DNA from: Jacaranda mimosifolia
Lineage: Eukaryota; Streptophyta; Magnoliopsida; Lamiales; Bignoniaceae
Direction of reading: 5' to 3'
Length of the DNA stretch: 64,000 bases
Assembly (NCBI GenBank): GCA_018894105.1
Contig: CM032125.1
Span: forward strand, 30,737,032-30,801,031
The notes below the pieces were generated by a model. The model had not been told where the DNA came from and searched no databases. It worked only from the letters and a program-made list of their open reading frames with translations. The position numbers and the translations under genes were made by a program. Below, one piece after another: positions 37,258-48,300 of this stretch. Numbering within the stretch: the first letter of the stretch is position 1; each line of letters begins with the position of its first letter.

Positions 37258-37849
37258 AACACAATTTAATCTAACACATAAATTAAATTTAAACTAACAT
37301 AATAAATCATAATTTAAACTAACATTTACAACTAATAATATTCGTAAATAGATAATGTCACATAATCAGTACTCCTCCATATACCTTTCATCGTCATGCA
37401 AGTAATTAAAAACCAATCAACAACAAATGAGAAGGCTTCAACCCTGCTCCCAAATCCCATCCTCCTTCTTAATTCCACCAACTCTAAATACATATCTTAA
37501 CTAAATATATAATTACATAAATCAAATTTTAACTAAATAAATCATAATTAGAAAAATTATCTTAATTAGTGGGGATATTGCAAAATATAAGCTCTCCAAA
37601 CCTGAAACAATAAATAAATAGAAACCATTAGCAATTATTAAAATTAAAACAAAATTTTCAAAAAAAATAAAAATAAAACAATAAAATAAGGCCAAATCTA
37701 GCTGCCGCTGCGATCATTTTGCGATGGATTTCTCCATCACAAATTGAGATGGATTTTTTCTGTCGCAAAAAATAGTTTTTTAAATAGTGGGCAAACACTG
37801 CTGGAAGAAGAGATATTCCTATATAAAATGACAAGTTCAACTATCTTGA

Positions 37850-38370
37850 TCTTTTTAGGTTGACTAACTTTGCCCCAGGCACAGTCACATTTAATGCATT
37901 CTTTATTCAAACTCAACTGGTCACCTCCGTATTAAATACAATTAAACCAACATCCTATCTATATTAAATGTACCATCAGCTGGTGACCACACATTAAATA
38001 TAAAAGATTTGTCTCGTATTTTCGTCCAACAAGAAGTATGGTGATTGACCAACATCCAGAAAGACCTCTAAGGTCTCTATAAACAAGTCAAATCTCACTA
38101 ACTTGTAGGGATTAGGCCAACCTCCTCTTTTGCCAAGCTAGTGAACACACTATAAATATCCCTAGTTGGCAAAATTTTCATTTATGCTTTTTTGCACACT
38201 TTGGCCCTCACTCTACTATCTTTCCCTGTAATCAAACTTATTTTCATTTAAGCATTAGAGGGTTTTAACCAAGGGCCACCTCAACAAGTCTTATGTACTT
38301 CCTTTTGGTTGCAGGACTCAACTTGGGCTCTTGTAGTGACCATGAGCTCATTCCTTAGCAAGTCGATTGG
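37850..38370 (+). repeat. Ty3-type LTR remnant, + orientation
   Basis: CACTATAAATATCCC near 38150 looks like an LTR TATA box. Downstream, TTAAGCATTAGAGGG, GGGCCACCTCAACAAGTC and TTGGTTGCAGGACTC follow the same order as the - strand remnants in copies A and B. No primer-binding site or internal region follows, so it is a solo or truncated LTR. Confidence 0.45.
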
Positions 38371-39568
38371 AGCAGGCTTCCATATTACATCCAAACCTCC
38401 ACAAATTTAACATTATCACAAATAATATCATCCCTCAAAGTAAACAATCAGTCTAATATATCCACTCTCATCATTCATATCATCCCACAAATTAAATATA
38501 ATATTAAAAGTACAAAATTATCCTAATTCTGCTGTGCATCCCTCATTTTATCCCAGTACTCCACATCGCACATCACAAAGTAAATAGGCCTTTACCATGA
38601 ATCTCTTGGATATGATGAGCTATTAACTATCAACTTATGGGTTTAATCAGTATTAATAGAACATATTTATAAAGTGAATATACGAAAAGAAAGGGAAAGA
38701 AGGACTCGAAGCATCGATAAACAAAAACCCATATAGTAGTTTCAGTTTACGTCTTGATCCACTCAGTCATCTCTCCTACATAATAATTACGAACCAAAAC
38801 TGAGAGAATAGTGACTTCTTTATATTTTATTTTAAATTATTGGATAGCTACAATTAATACATTTTATCCAAGACCTCATGCAAGCGATAGGGTCATATAC
38901 TCTTTTTTTTTTTTTTTTCCTTCTAGAGTTTTAGTATATTGCGAGGTTTTCGTGAGCCCTAACACATAATCAACTAGGTTTTTCTAAATTTCAACCGTGG
39001 AAACACATTTATTACGCCAAGTCTAACTCTTTACTTTGTAAGTTTGTATTACACTTAAGCCACTTTGTTATTCAACTTTTCTTGTACAAATAAATGCTAA
39101 GATTGTAAACCAATTTGACTATGTCTGCGTTGTATCTCGACAACCTTTCAAAAACTGTTGCAGAATTAATAATCCCTAATTAAAGACAAACAGAGACAGA
39201 ATCCATTCAAAGGAAAAAAACAATTGTCTCCTACGCAAACTATTCACGTGTTTTTAAAATTAGTACTCGTAGCAGTTAAAGATGACACTTAATTAAAGAG
39301 ATTAATACTCTACGCACGTTAGGTTTGCTTGAGAATCACGTGTTCTTTACAATATTAAAGGATTTAAGAATTCCCTAATTAATGCAACTATCATTTTAGT
39401 AGCAGAAGTAAGAAAAACGTCATCAGCTAAAATATTACCACTAATTCTAAAATTTAAGTGTCTTAATCACAAAAGTTTCCAACCCCACTCACCAAAAAAA
39501 AGGCTTAAAACACGTCAAATTTCTTAAATTTTTCAATGTTGAGATATACAGTGAATACTAATAATTTA
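38371..39568. other. Upstream flank of the bHLH gene, nothing recognised
   Basis: AT-rich sequence with no supported frame. A T-run lies at about 38905-38920. It is not similar to copies A or B as far as I can see, so it is probably part of the original single-copy locus. Confidence 0.4.
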
Positions 39569-40023
39569 GGGAATGTTTGGTTTATGTTTCTTGTGTGATT
39601 TTATTATGTGTTTATTATGTGTTTTGAGAAAACGAATTATTGGAGAATGTGAAAGTTGTGTTGGGGAATATAATAGATTTTTTGTTATATTTTGGAAAAT
39701 GGTTAAAAATTGATTTTAGAGAATTTTGGTATGTTTGTTTATATTTTAGAGGGAGACATTTTTCACTGTAACGGTCAAATCAATATTTTTTTTATTGGAT
39801 TTTTGGGGTAAATATGAAATTGAGTGATTTTTTTATTATTATAATAATAATAAAATATATATGATATATATATAATATGTATGTATATATTGGAAAATGA
39901 TGAAGTTTTGGGGATAATGAAGGATAGTAGCAGGTATTTTTGTAAAACTTTTTTTTTTTTGTGTTTGAAAGGAAAAATGAGGATATGTTTGATTATGTTT
40001 CCCCAAAATAAACGAACATTCCC
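39569..40023. mobile_element. Tourist-like MITE in the bHLH upstream region, 455 bp
   Basis: GGGAATGTTTGGTTTATGTT and its inverse ending AATAAACGAACATTCCC bound it. TTA flanks both sides (39566-39568 and 40024-40026), the usual Tourist target. It lies about 360 bp upstream of the bHLH start codon and may influence the promoter. Confidence 0.85.
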
Positions 40024-40198
40024 TTAACTAATAATAAACAGTAAATTATTGAGATTCCCACAAGCTGCCATTTATCAATTAACACCAATCATCTGCAAGT
40101 GGATTAACAAGGGTATATTGCAAATGCTGCCGTCTGTAACTGTACCCTAATGATTCATACGGGGTTTACTATTGGTATAATTATACACTGCCCCCATT

Positions 40199-40206
40199 CT
40201 ATTTAA
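40199..40206 (+). promoter_or_regulatory. Candidate TATA box of the bHLH gene
   Basis: CTATTTAA lies about 180 bp before the ATG, leaving a leader of ordinary length. An alternative, TATATAC at 40339-40345, is only about 40 bp from the ATG. The choice cannot be made from sequence alone. Confidence 0.3.
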
Positions 40207-40385
40207 GTGTGGGTTGCATTTCTACACAAGCACGCTTCGTTAGAATCTATTCCTCAAGAGGAAAATAAGATTCAAAAAATTAAGGTAGTTTGTATAGTTT
40301 GAATCCGCACTTCTTGGTGTATAAAGACGCGGTTAGTGTATATACAGTTCAAGAAGGAAACTTCTAGGATTAGGGATCATTAAAG

Positions 40386-41232
40386 ATGTTCCCCTCACAA
40401 AGTGAGGGGCTGGTACTTGAGGATCTTACTATTTTTGAGCAAGACAAATTCCTGGACGATCTGCTTGCGGATTGTGCTGCTTTAGAGGGTGATGAACTAA
40501 TTAATTCCCATAAAAGTGTCGAAAAGAAGCCAAGAAAAGCCTCAAAAGAAAACAGGGATCATGAGGCAAAGGGCAGCTATGAGTCTAAGAAAATTATGCG
40601 TAGAAATATTGAAAGGCAGAGAAGGCAAGAAATGGCGGGCCTGTGTGCTTCACTTAGGTCCCTTCTTCCTCGTGAATATGTTAAGGTAAACAAGTAATTA
40701 GCAAATAAAAGATACATACTTATAATATATATATATATATATAGATAGATAGATTATGTCTATTTTTCTCTCATTTTTCTTCTTTACATTGCAAATTTGT
40801 GGTTTAATTGATCTCTAGGGAAGGCGGTCTACATCCGATCACATGCATCAGGCGGCAAATTACATAATAAACATGCAAAAGAAAATAGATGACCTGAAAA
40901 TAAAGAGAGAGAAGCTAAGGAAGTTGTCTAATTTACGAAGGGCTGCTATTGATACTGAGGATCCAAATTCGAATCCGAGTAGTGCTCATGTGAAGGCGAA
41001 CATTTCCAGGGATGGAATGGAGATCTTAATCAGCAGTAGACGGGAAAATTTTCCTCTTTCGAAAGTGCTCAAGTATTTGCTGGGAAGAAAGCTCAATGTA
41101 ATTAGCTGTATTTCTACCAGAGCCGACGACAAACGGACCCTCCATAAATTCCAGATTGAGGACAATGATATTCTCAGAAGCATTGATCTATCCCAGCTTG
41201 AAGAGAAACTGGTCAATGTGATTAAATATTGA
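40386..41232 (+). CDS. bHLH transcription factor (bHLH36/118/125-like), two exons
   Basis: Exon 1 is 40386-40685 (100 codons) and exon 2 is 40819-41232 (137 codons plus TGA). The intron at 40686-40818 is phase 0 with GTAAAC at the donor and TCTCTAG at the acceptor. Joined, they encode 237 residues. The basic region is M-R-R-N-I-E-R-Q-R-R (71-80), then helix 1 with L-C-A-S-L-R-S-L-L-P and, across the splice, E-Y-V-K-G-R-R-S-T-S-D-H-M, then helix 2 with A-A-N-Y-I-I-N-M-Q-K-K-I. Glu76 and Arg80 of the H-E-R contact set are present, but the usual His is Arg72 (CGT; CAT would give His). Helix 2 runs into a charged coiled segment. The C-terminal 100 residues resemble the ACT-like half seen in this subgroup. 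It should act in the nucleus as a dimer on E-box DNA. Introns in this family often fall at this site. It is the only intact host gene here, flanked by a MITE on each side. Confidence 0.88.
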
Positions 41233-41547
41233 TCTCAAATTTATATGTAGATATTAACGTTGTTCCTTTGTCAGTTCCATATATATGCGATTTTTGAGGT
41301 TTAACTGATTGATGTGCCCTTAAATGTTACATTTCATTGTTTCAATGAGTTCTATGTTAATCTTTTCTGGGATCTTAAACATTTTCATCTCAGCATAAAT
41401 CTTGTGAAGAACTAATTTGAGGGTTGCTATTTTCATCAAGCTCAGATTTTGTCATCTCATATAGATTTTCTTGATATTAGACCTAAATGAATGCTTCTGT
41501 CCGAGTAATTAGGTGCTTATGCGTAGTGCATAATCTCATACTAATCG
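41233..41547 (+). other. 3' flank of the bHLH gene
   Basis: AT-rich downstream region that presumably holds the 3' UTR. No canonical AATAAA stands out in the first 100 bases. The CACTA MITE starts 316 bases after the stop. Confidence 0.35.
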
Positions 41548-42000
41548 CACTACAAGAAAAAGGAAAATTAGTGACAAAAGAGTAAGTGGCAATAGAAAAA
41601 TTGTCACTAATTATGTATATTAAGTGACAAAAGATTTAATTTTGTCACTTTAATGATTCTTACAAACTAAATAGTGACAAGAATAATATTTAAATTGTCA
41701 CGATAGACAATTAGTGACATACCTATAGTGACAATGAAAATCTTGTCATAAATTATAGTGATAATTTTTATTGTCACTAAGTTTTTACTATAGATGTGTC
41801 ACTAATTGTTAATTGTGACAACTTAAAACATCAATTTTTGTCACTATTGAGTCATATTGTGATAAGGTAAAAGTTATTGTCACTTAAAAATTATTATTAA
41901 TGACAAAACAAAAGTTATTGTCACTTATTACATATTATTAGTAACAACTTTTACATCGTCGCTTATTATTTTGTCACTAATATTATATTTTTTTGTAGTG
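41548..42000. mobile_element. CACTA-type MITE, intact ends, 453 bp
   Basis: It starts CACTACAAGAAAAAGG and ends TTTTTTGTAGTG. TCG flanks both sides (41545-41547 and 42001-42003), the 3-bp duplication of CACTA elements. The interior is built of TTAGTGACAA/TTGTCACTAA words in both orientations. It is the best-preserved member of the family also seen at 11860-12332 and 51229-54560. Confidence 0.9.
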
Positions 42001-42203
42001 TCGATCCCCAAGATCTTAACTTATCTATCTATCTATCTATCTATATATATTATATGCAACTTCAAATCTTGTTTGAGCTAGATATATTTGTAGATAATCT
42101 TTGTTTTCTCTTGTTCTTGCTTATCTGCACCCTTTTTACGCTCTTCTTGAATATATATGCAATTATATATGGAATAAAGTTGTAGTGGATCACTAGTCCT
42201 ACT
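42001..42203. repeat. Spacer with a (TATC)n microsatellite
   Basis: A TATC run lies at about 42022-42045. The rest has no recognisable content. Homology with copy A begins at about 42204. Confidence 0.5.
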
Positions 42204-42991
42204 CTACTAAAGAATTTTCTTACATTTCTGTGTTTGCTTCTTGTTTTATCTTGGTTTCAATTATTTTAGGCCTTATTTTGATATACTCAATTCACCCACA
42301 ATCAATCTCTTCTTTTATAAAAACCTCTAATGTAAGTTTTTTCATACTTGAAGTTTGTCAATTTATACTTCATTTGCTGTTTTAATTGTATATTTCAATT
42401 ATTAATTATTTGAATTTAATAATTATATAATTCATATAAGGTTTAATGTATGTTACTTGTTTGTAATTGAATTTTAAGGATATTACCTAATTTATAGTGC
42501 ATACGAAGTGTATAAATCATGTTTAAGCATTTCTTGGGCATCCCGCATCCATTCATGCGAACTCATCATTTATATGATTAATATTATTTTCAAACAATAT
42601 GGTAGCAAATTTCAAACTTTTAAAATTTAAATTGTGAGTTGTAGTACACAAAATTTCCAATTCAGTATTTCTGTTCAAGTAGCAAAATTTAAACTTTTGG
42701 TATTTAGATTGTGAGTTGTAGTACACGAAACCTTCAATTCAATATTCTGTGCAAGTTTTTTGGTATGAAAATTCAAGCTTTTAGTATTTAAATTATGAGT
42801 TGTAGTACCAAAACCTCCTATTCAGTATTTATGTAGTTATGTAAGTCTCTCTTATCTACAAAAATAATGGCTAATACTTTTGTTTCTTATATTCGTGATA
42901 CATTCATCCAATTATTTGAATAAAAAATAACAAATACTTTTTGCTAATTAAGTTTTTGATTGGATACCTCCAACATTCATTGAGGTATATT

Positions 42992-43207
42992 GTGGTGCAA
43001 AATGAAGTGCAAATACATTTTAGTCGTCAACAAAATGGGGACCTGGACTGTGGAGTTTATGCATTTCTTTGGGTAGAGTGTTTCATAAAAAATACCAAGG
43101 ATTTCTAAGAATATACAAATAATTTTTTTATGGATGAGTATCGAGCACATATTGCTGCAAAAATTCTAACTGATGAGCATGGTTTAATATATTTCAAGGT
43201 TGAATGA
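42992..43207 (+). pseudogene. Ulp1-like (C48) cysteine protease fragment, copy B
   Basis: The frame reads V-Q-I-H-F-S-R-Q-Q-N-G-D-L-D-C-G-V-Y-A-F-L-W-V-E and continues to Y-R-A-H-I-A-A-K-I-L-T-D-E-H, ending at TGA 43205-43207. Q-N-G-D-L-D-C-G is closer to the family consensus than in copy A. One in-frame TAA after K-D-F is shared with copy A, but the second stop of copy A is absent. The catalytic His and Asp half of the C48 core is not present. It is likely a leftover of an autonomous MULE or CACTA element. Confidence 0.55.
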
Positions 43208-43453
43208 TGATTTTCAAATTTTTATTATTTGGATGAATTTACTTTTTGTATATAAATATTGAGGTGAACATTTCAGTATTTGAGACATTCTTGCTGGATA
43301 ACATTTATTATTTGTGTATTTCGATGATCAAATAGATGGTGTGTATATATTATGATGTAATTTGAATATATATATATACTAATAAAGATAAATATGTTAC
43401 AGGTTGGTTCAAATGCGGTACAATTGCAAATGTATATTGTATCCATATCTACA

Positions 43454-45090
43454 GGCAAAATTACAAACTTCATCCTGTAACTTTACCCCCATTTGGGTTT
43501 TCGTCCTATAACTTTCATAATATCAATTCTAGTCTTATAAGTATTAAAAAATTATCATTTTTTATCCTTTTTTGGCCGAAACAGGCGGAAGTCGCTGGAA
43601 AAGCTGACGTGGCTTGTCGGGTGTGTGGCAGCTTGGAGTTTTGGCCATGTTGGACTGCCTAGTAGGCATTTTTTGTCTTTTTCTTGCTTAGTTGGCAACA
43701 TACATGGCTTTTCTTTTCTTTTCTTTTTTTTTGTAATTTCAAATATATTATAAATTATATATACACACATATATATACTCATCTATTTTATATATATTTA
43801 TATATTACATATCGTCATTTTTCCTCCAAAACACAAATTTTTTTCCCAAAATACCCTTTACTATCCTTCATTATTCCCAAAACTTTTCTATGTTTTAATA
43901 TATACATATGTTATATATATAATATATATTTTATTATAATCACTCAATTCCATTTTCAACCCAAAAATCTAATAAAAAGTATTAATTTGACTTTTACAGT
44001 GAAAAATATCTCCCCTAAAACATAAACAAACGTACACATATATTTATTTATAATCTATAATTATTTACTAATTAAAAAGTAAAAAAATTTAATCTACCAT
44101 ATTAACAATATTCTTTTAACTCGCTTAGTTAGCAAAAAAAATTTAATCTACCATATTAACAATATTCTTTTAACTCGCTTAGTTAGCACAACTTTGAATT
44201 TAAAAATATACACATATATTTATATATAATTTATAATTTTTACTAATTAAAAAATAAAAAAAAATTAATCTATCATATTACTATTATTCTTTTAACTCGC
44301 TGAGTTAGCACAACTTTAAATTGAAAAATATACACATATATTCATATAAATATATATTTATATATAATTTATAATTATTTACTAAATAAAAAATAAAAAT
44401 ACATGGTTAAAATAATTTAAATTAAATTTAAATTTAAAGGAAAAAAAAAAAAGAAAAGAGGCATAGCCATGGCCGCCAGCCACCCTCTGGCCATGGCCAC
44501 CATTCCCCCCTCCCCCACCCCCCACAGCCCGTCCCCTGGCACCCACCATGGCCGTCGCATCGCTAGATCTGACCAAGAGGCCTCTGGCCTTGGCCGAGGC
44601 AGCCATGGCCAGATCCAAGCGACCGGCGAGCTCACCTGGCTCATGGCTATGGTAGCGCGGCCAGTGGGGTGGTGGGGGTGCGGGAATTAGGGTGGGGTGG
44701 GGTGGGGAGGGAGGATAGGGGCATATATATAATGTATATATATATGTATGTATAATAAATACATATATTTAGATAAATGTGTATATTTAGATATATGTGT
44801 ATATATAAATATATATCAATATATATTATTATATATATCTATTTGGCATTTTTGTTTTTATTTTTTTTAATTAATCAAGCTATGTCAGCTGCCAACATGG
44901 CAAAAACTCCAAACTGCCACACGCCCGATGAGCCACGTCAGCTTTTTCGGTGACTTCCGCCGATTCAGGCAAAAAAAGGATGAAAAATGACAATTTTTGA
45001 ATACTTATAGGACTAGAATTGATATTATGCAAGTTATAGGACGAAAACCCAAATAGGGTAAAGTTACAGGATGAATTTTGTTATTTTGCC
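43454..45090. mobile_element. Mu-like foldback element, family 1, copy B insertion, 1.64 kb
   Basis: GGCAAAATTACAAACTTC and the inverse of TTGTTATTTTGCC bound it. CATATCTACA flanks both sides (43444-43453 and 45091-45100), and copy A has a single CATATCTATA at about 14270. Inside are a piece of the 39569-type Tourist MITE in reverse (about 43800-44030), near-repeats of ATTCTTTTAACTCGCT at 44110, 44165 and 44287, and a GC-rich core (44460-44700). No transposase frame is seen. Confidence 0.88.
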
Positions 45091-45104
45091 CATATCTACA
45101 TAAC

Positions 45105-48100
45105 TAGTACTGAGATTGAGAGAATGGTACCAGGTTTAAGGAAATATGAGTACAAAAGCAAGTACAAAAATGTACAAAATAAGTATAGAACATGAGCGAA
45201 TTCAATACGAAACTGTAGAGATGAAGTATAAAAATTCCAAAAATTAGTATTTTTTTCATTGATTTTCAATATCATTCTTAGTACATTAGAGATCAAGTTG
45301 AATTTGTATTTATCTGACGATTGCACGATTATTAAACCATGATCCATTAGTACTAGGACTGATATAGTTATAAGAGGTTAATTATTTTTCAATGGTGGTG
45401 TTGAAATGATCCATTTTGATCATACATTAATGGTTTATATTAGTATGAATGAGAACACAAGTGGTCGGATGTAAGTATTTATGTTTCCAACTATTTGAAC
45501 ACACGCTACTACGACCATTAGTTGAAGAAAATGTGATTTTATTATATTAGAGGGTCTTATGTATTGTTCTACCCATGAAATTGAGGTAAACTTGGCTAAA
45601 TAAAGAGTAAGTACAAAAACACGCAAAATAAATATAAAACACGGGTAAATTTAGTACAAAACTGCAGAGATGAAGTATAAAAATACCAAAAATTGATATT
45701 TTTTCATAAATTTAATTTCCAGTATCATTTTTAGTATATAAGAGATTAAGTTGAACTTGTCTTCATCTAGCAATTGCATGATTATTAATTAAACCATGAT
45801 GCATTAGTACTAGGACTAGTATAGTTATAAGAGGTTCATTGATTTTCGATGGTGGTGTTGAAAGGAATCATTTAGCTTATGCATAAATGGTTTATAAGAG
45901 TGTGAATGAGAATACAAGTGGTTGGATGTGGGTATTTGTATTCTCAACCATTTGAACACGTGCTATCACAATCGTTACTTGAAAAAAAGATGATTTTATT
46001 TTATTGGAGGGTTTTATATGTTGTTCAACTCATGGAATCGAGGTAAACTCGGCCAAAAGAAGAGTACGCACAAAAACACCCAAAATAAGTACGTAAGATG
46101 GCGAATTCAGTACAAAATTGCATAGATGAAGTATAAAAATCTCAAAAATTGGTATATTTTTGTTGATTTTCAGTATCATTCTTAGTATATTAGATTCATC
46201 TTAATCTGGCAATTGTATGACATGATGCATTAGTACTAGGGTTGATATAGTTATGAAAGGTTCATTGATTTTTTATGGTGGTGTCAAAAGGAATAATTTA
46301 GCTAATGCATAAGTGGTTTTTACTAGTATGAATGAGAACATAAGTAGTTGGAAGCAGATATTTATGTTTCCAACCATTTGAATATGTGCTATCATGACCA
46401 TTATTTGAAGAAAAAATGATTTTATTATATTAGAGGATCTTTTATGTTGTTCCACTCATCGAATTGAGGTAAACTCGGCCAAAGGAAAAGCAAGTACAAA
46501 AACACACAAAATAAGTACAAAACATTGGTGATTTCAATACAAAACTGCAAAGCTTAAGTATAGAAATTCCAAATTTTGGTATATTTTTGTGGATTTCCAG
46601 TATCATTCTTAGTACATTAGGAATTAACTTGAATTCATATTAATCTGGCCATTGCATAAGCATTAAACCATGATGTATTAGTCCTAGGACTGATACATTC
46701 ACGAGAGGTTTATTGGTTTTCGATGGTGGTGTCAAAAGTCTTTATTTAGCTAATGCATGAATGGTTTACACTAGTATGAATGAGAACACAAGTGGTTGGA
46801 TATGGGTAGTTGTGTTTCCAACCATTTTCACGTGCTATCACTACCATTACTGGAAGAAAATATGATATTGTTTTATTAGAGTGTCTTATGTGCCTTTTCA
46901 CTCTTCGAATTGAGATAAGATCGGCCAAAAGAGAATCAAGTACAAAAACACACAAAATAAGTGCAAAATTAGGGTGAATTTAGTACAGAACTGCAGAGAT
47001 AAAGTACAAAAATCCCCAGAATAGGTATTTTTTTGTCGATTTTCAGTATCATTCTTAGTATACAAGAGATTAAGTTGAATTTAACTAGTTAAGCCATTGC
47101 ATGACTATCATACCATGATTTATCAGTCTGAAGACTGATTTAGTCATGATATGTTCACTGGCTCTCGATGGTGGTGTTGAACTCATACATTTATCTCCTA
47201 TACCAATTGATTTACATTAGTATGAATAAGAACACAAGTTATTAGATATGAGTAGCTGTGTTTCCAACCATTTGCACACATGCTATCACTACCATTATTT
47301 GAAGAAAACCTGATATTATTGCATTGGAATGTCTTATGTGCCTTTTCACGCTTTGAATTGAGTTAAAATTGGCCAAAGGAGAATCAAGTACAAAAACACT
47401 CAAAATAAGTACAGAACTAAGGTAAATTCAATACAAAACTGCAGAGATGAAGTACAGAAATCCCAAAAATAGGTATTTTTTGTCGATTTCCAGTGTCATT
47501 CTTAGTACATAAGAGATTAAGTTGAATTTAACTAGTTAAGCCATTGCATGACCATCATACCATGATTTATCAGTTTTAGGACTAGTTTAGTCATGATATG
47601 TTCATTGGCTTTCGACAGTGGTGTTGGACTCATGCATTTACCTCATATACCAATTGGTTATACTAGTATGAATGAGAACACAAGTGGTTGGATGTGGGTA
47701 GTTGTGTTCCCAACCATTTGCACATGTGTTATTACTATCGTTACTTGAAGAAAATATAATATTATTGTATTGGATTGTCTTTTGTGTCTTTTCATGTTTC
47801 GAGTTGGAGTAAAATCGACCGAAAGATAATCAAGTACAAAAACATGCAAAATAAGTATAGAACCTAAATTCAGTACAGGACTGCAGAGATAAAGTATAGA
47901 AATCCCAAGATTAGGTATTTTTTTGCCAATTTCTAGTATCATTCTTAGTATGCAAGAGATTAAGTTGAATTTAACTAGCTAAATCATTGCATGACTATGA
48001 CACCATGATTTATCAGTCTTGGAACTGATTTAGCCATGAGAGATTCATACATTGACCTCACACCAATGGTTTACACTAATATAAATGAGAATACAAGTGA

Positions 48101-48300
48101 TTGCATGTTGGTAGGTGTGTTACAAGCCATTTGCATAGTTCTATCACAATCATTACTTGAAATAAAACATGATATGATTATATTGGAGGGTCTTATGTGT
48201 TGTTTCACTCTTCGAATTGATGTAAATTCGGTCAAAGAAAAAGCAAGCAATAAAACACATAGAATAAGTACAGAACAAGGCGAATTTGGTATATTAATAA
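45105..48300. repeat. Tandem array of about 440-bp units, copy B (7 units)
   Basis: The landmark ATGAATGAGAACACAAG, or a close variant, recurs near 45443, 45900, 46327, 46776, 47220, 47667 and 48081, a spacing of 414 to 457 bases. Units share all the blocks described for copy A. The short open frames here are accidental. Confidence 0.85.

Larger units (their letters stand above)
34696..37789. mobile_element. CACTA-type non-autonomous element hosting a Pack-MULE
   Basis: It starts CACTACTAAAAAAACTG and ends, reverse-complemented, CACTATTTAAAAAACTA. TCCATCGCAAAA-type words cluster at both ends as subterminal repeats. The 3-bp flanks (AGT and GGC) do not match. With the Pack-MULE removed the element is about 1.4 kb and has no transposase frame. 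34860-35540 and 37270-37700 are AT-rich filler. Confidence 0.65.

Noticed and set aside
43684..44025. 113-codon Tyr/Ile/Phe-rich frame resembling a membrane protein
   Set aside because: It is a translation of (AT)n and (AC)n microsatellite plus a reversed Tourist MITE fragment inside a Mu-like element.
44382..44690. Overlapping open frames on both strands with Pro/Ala/Gly-rich products
   Set aside because: They lie in the GC-rich palindromic core of a Mu-like element, where few stops occur by chance.
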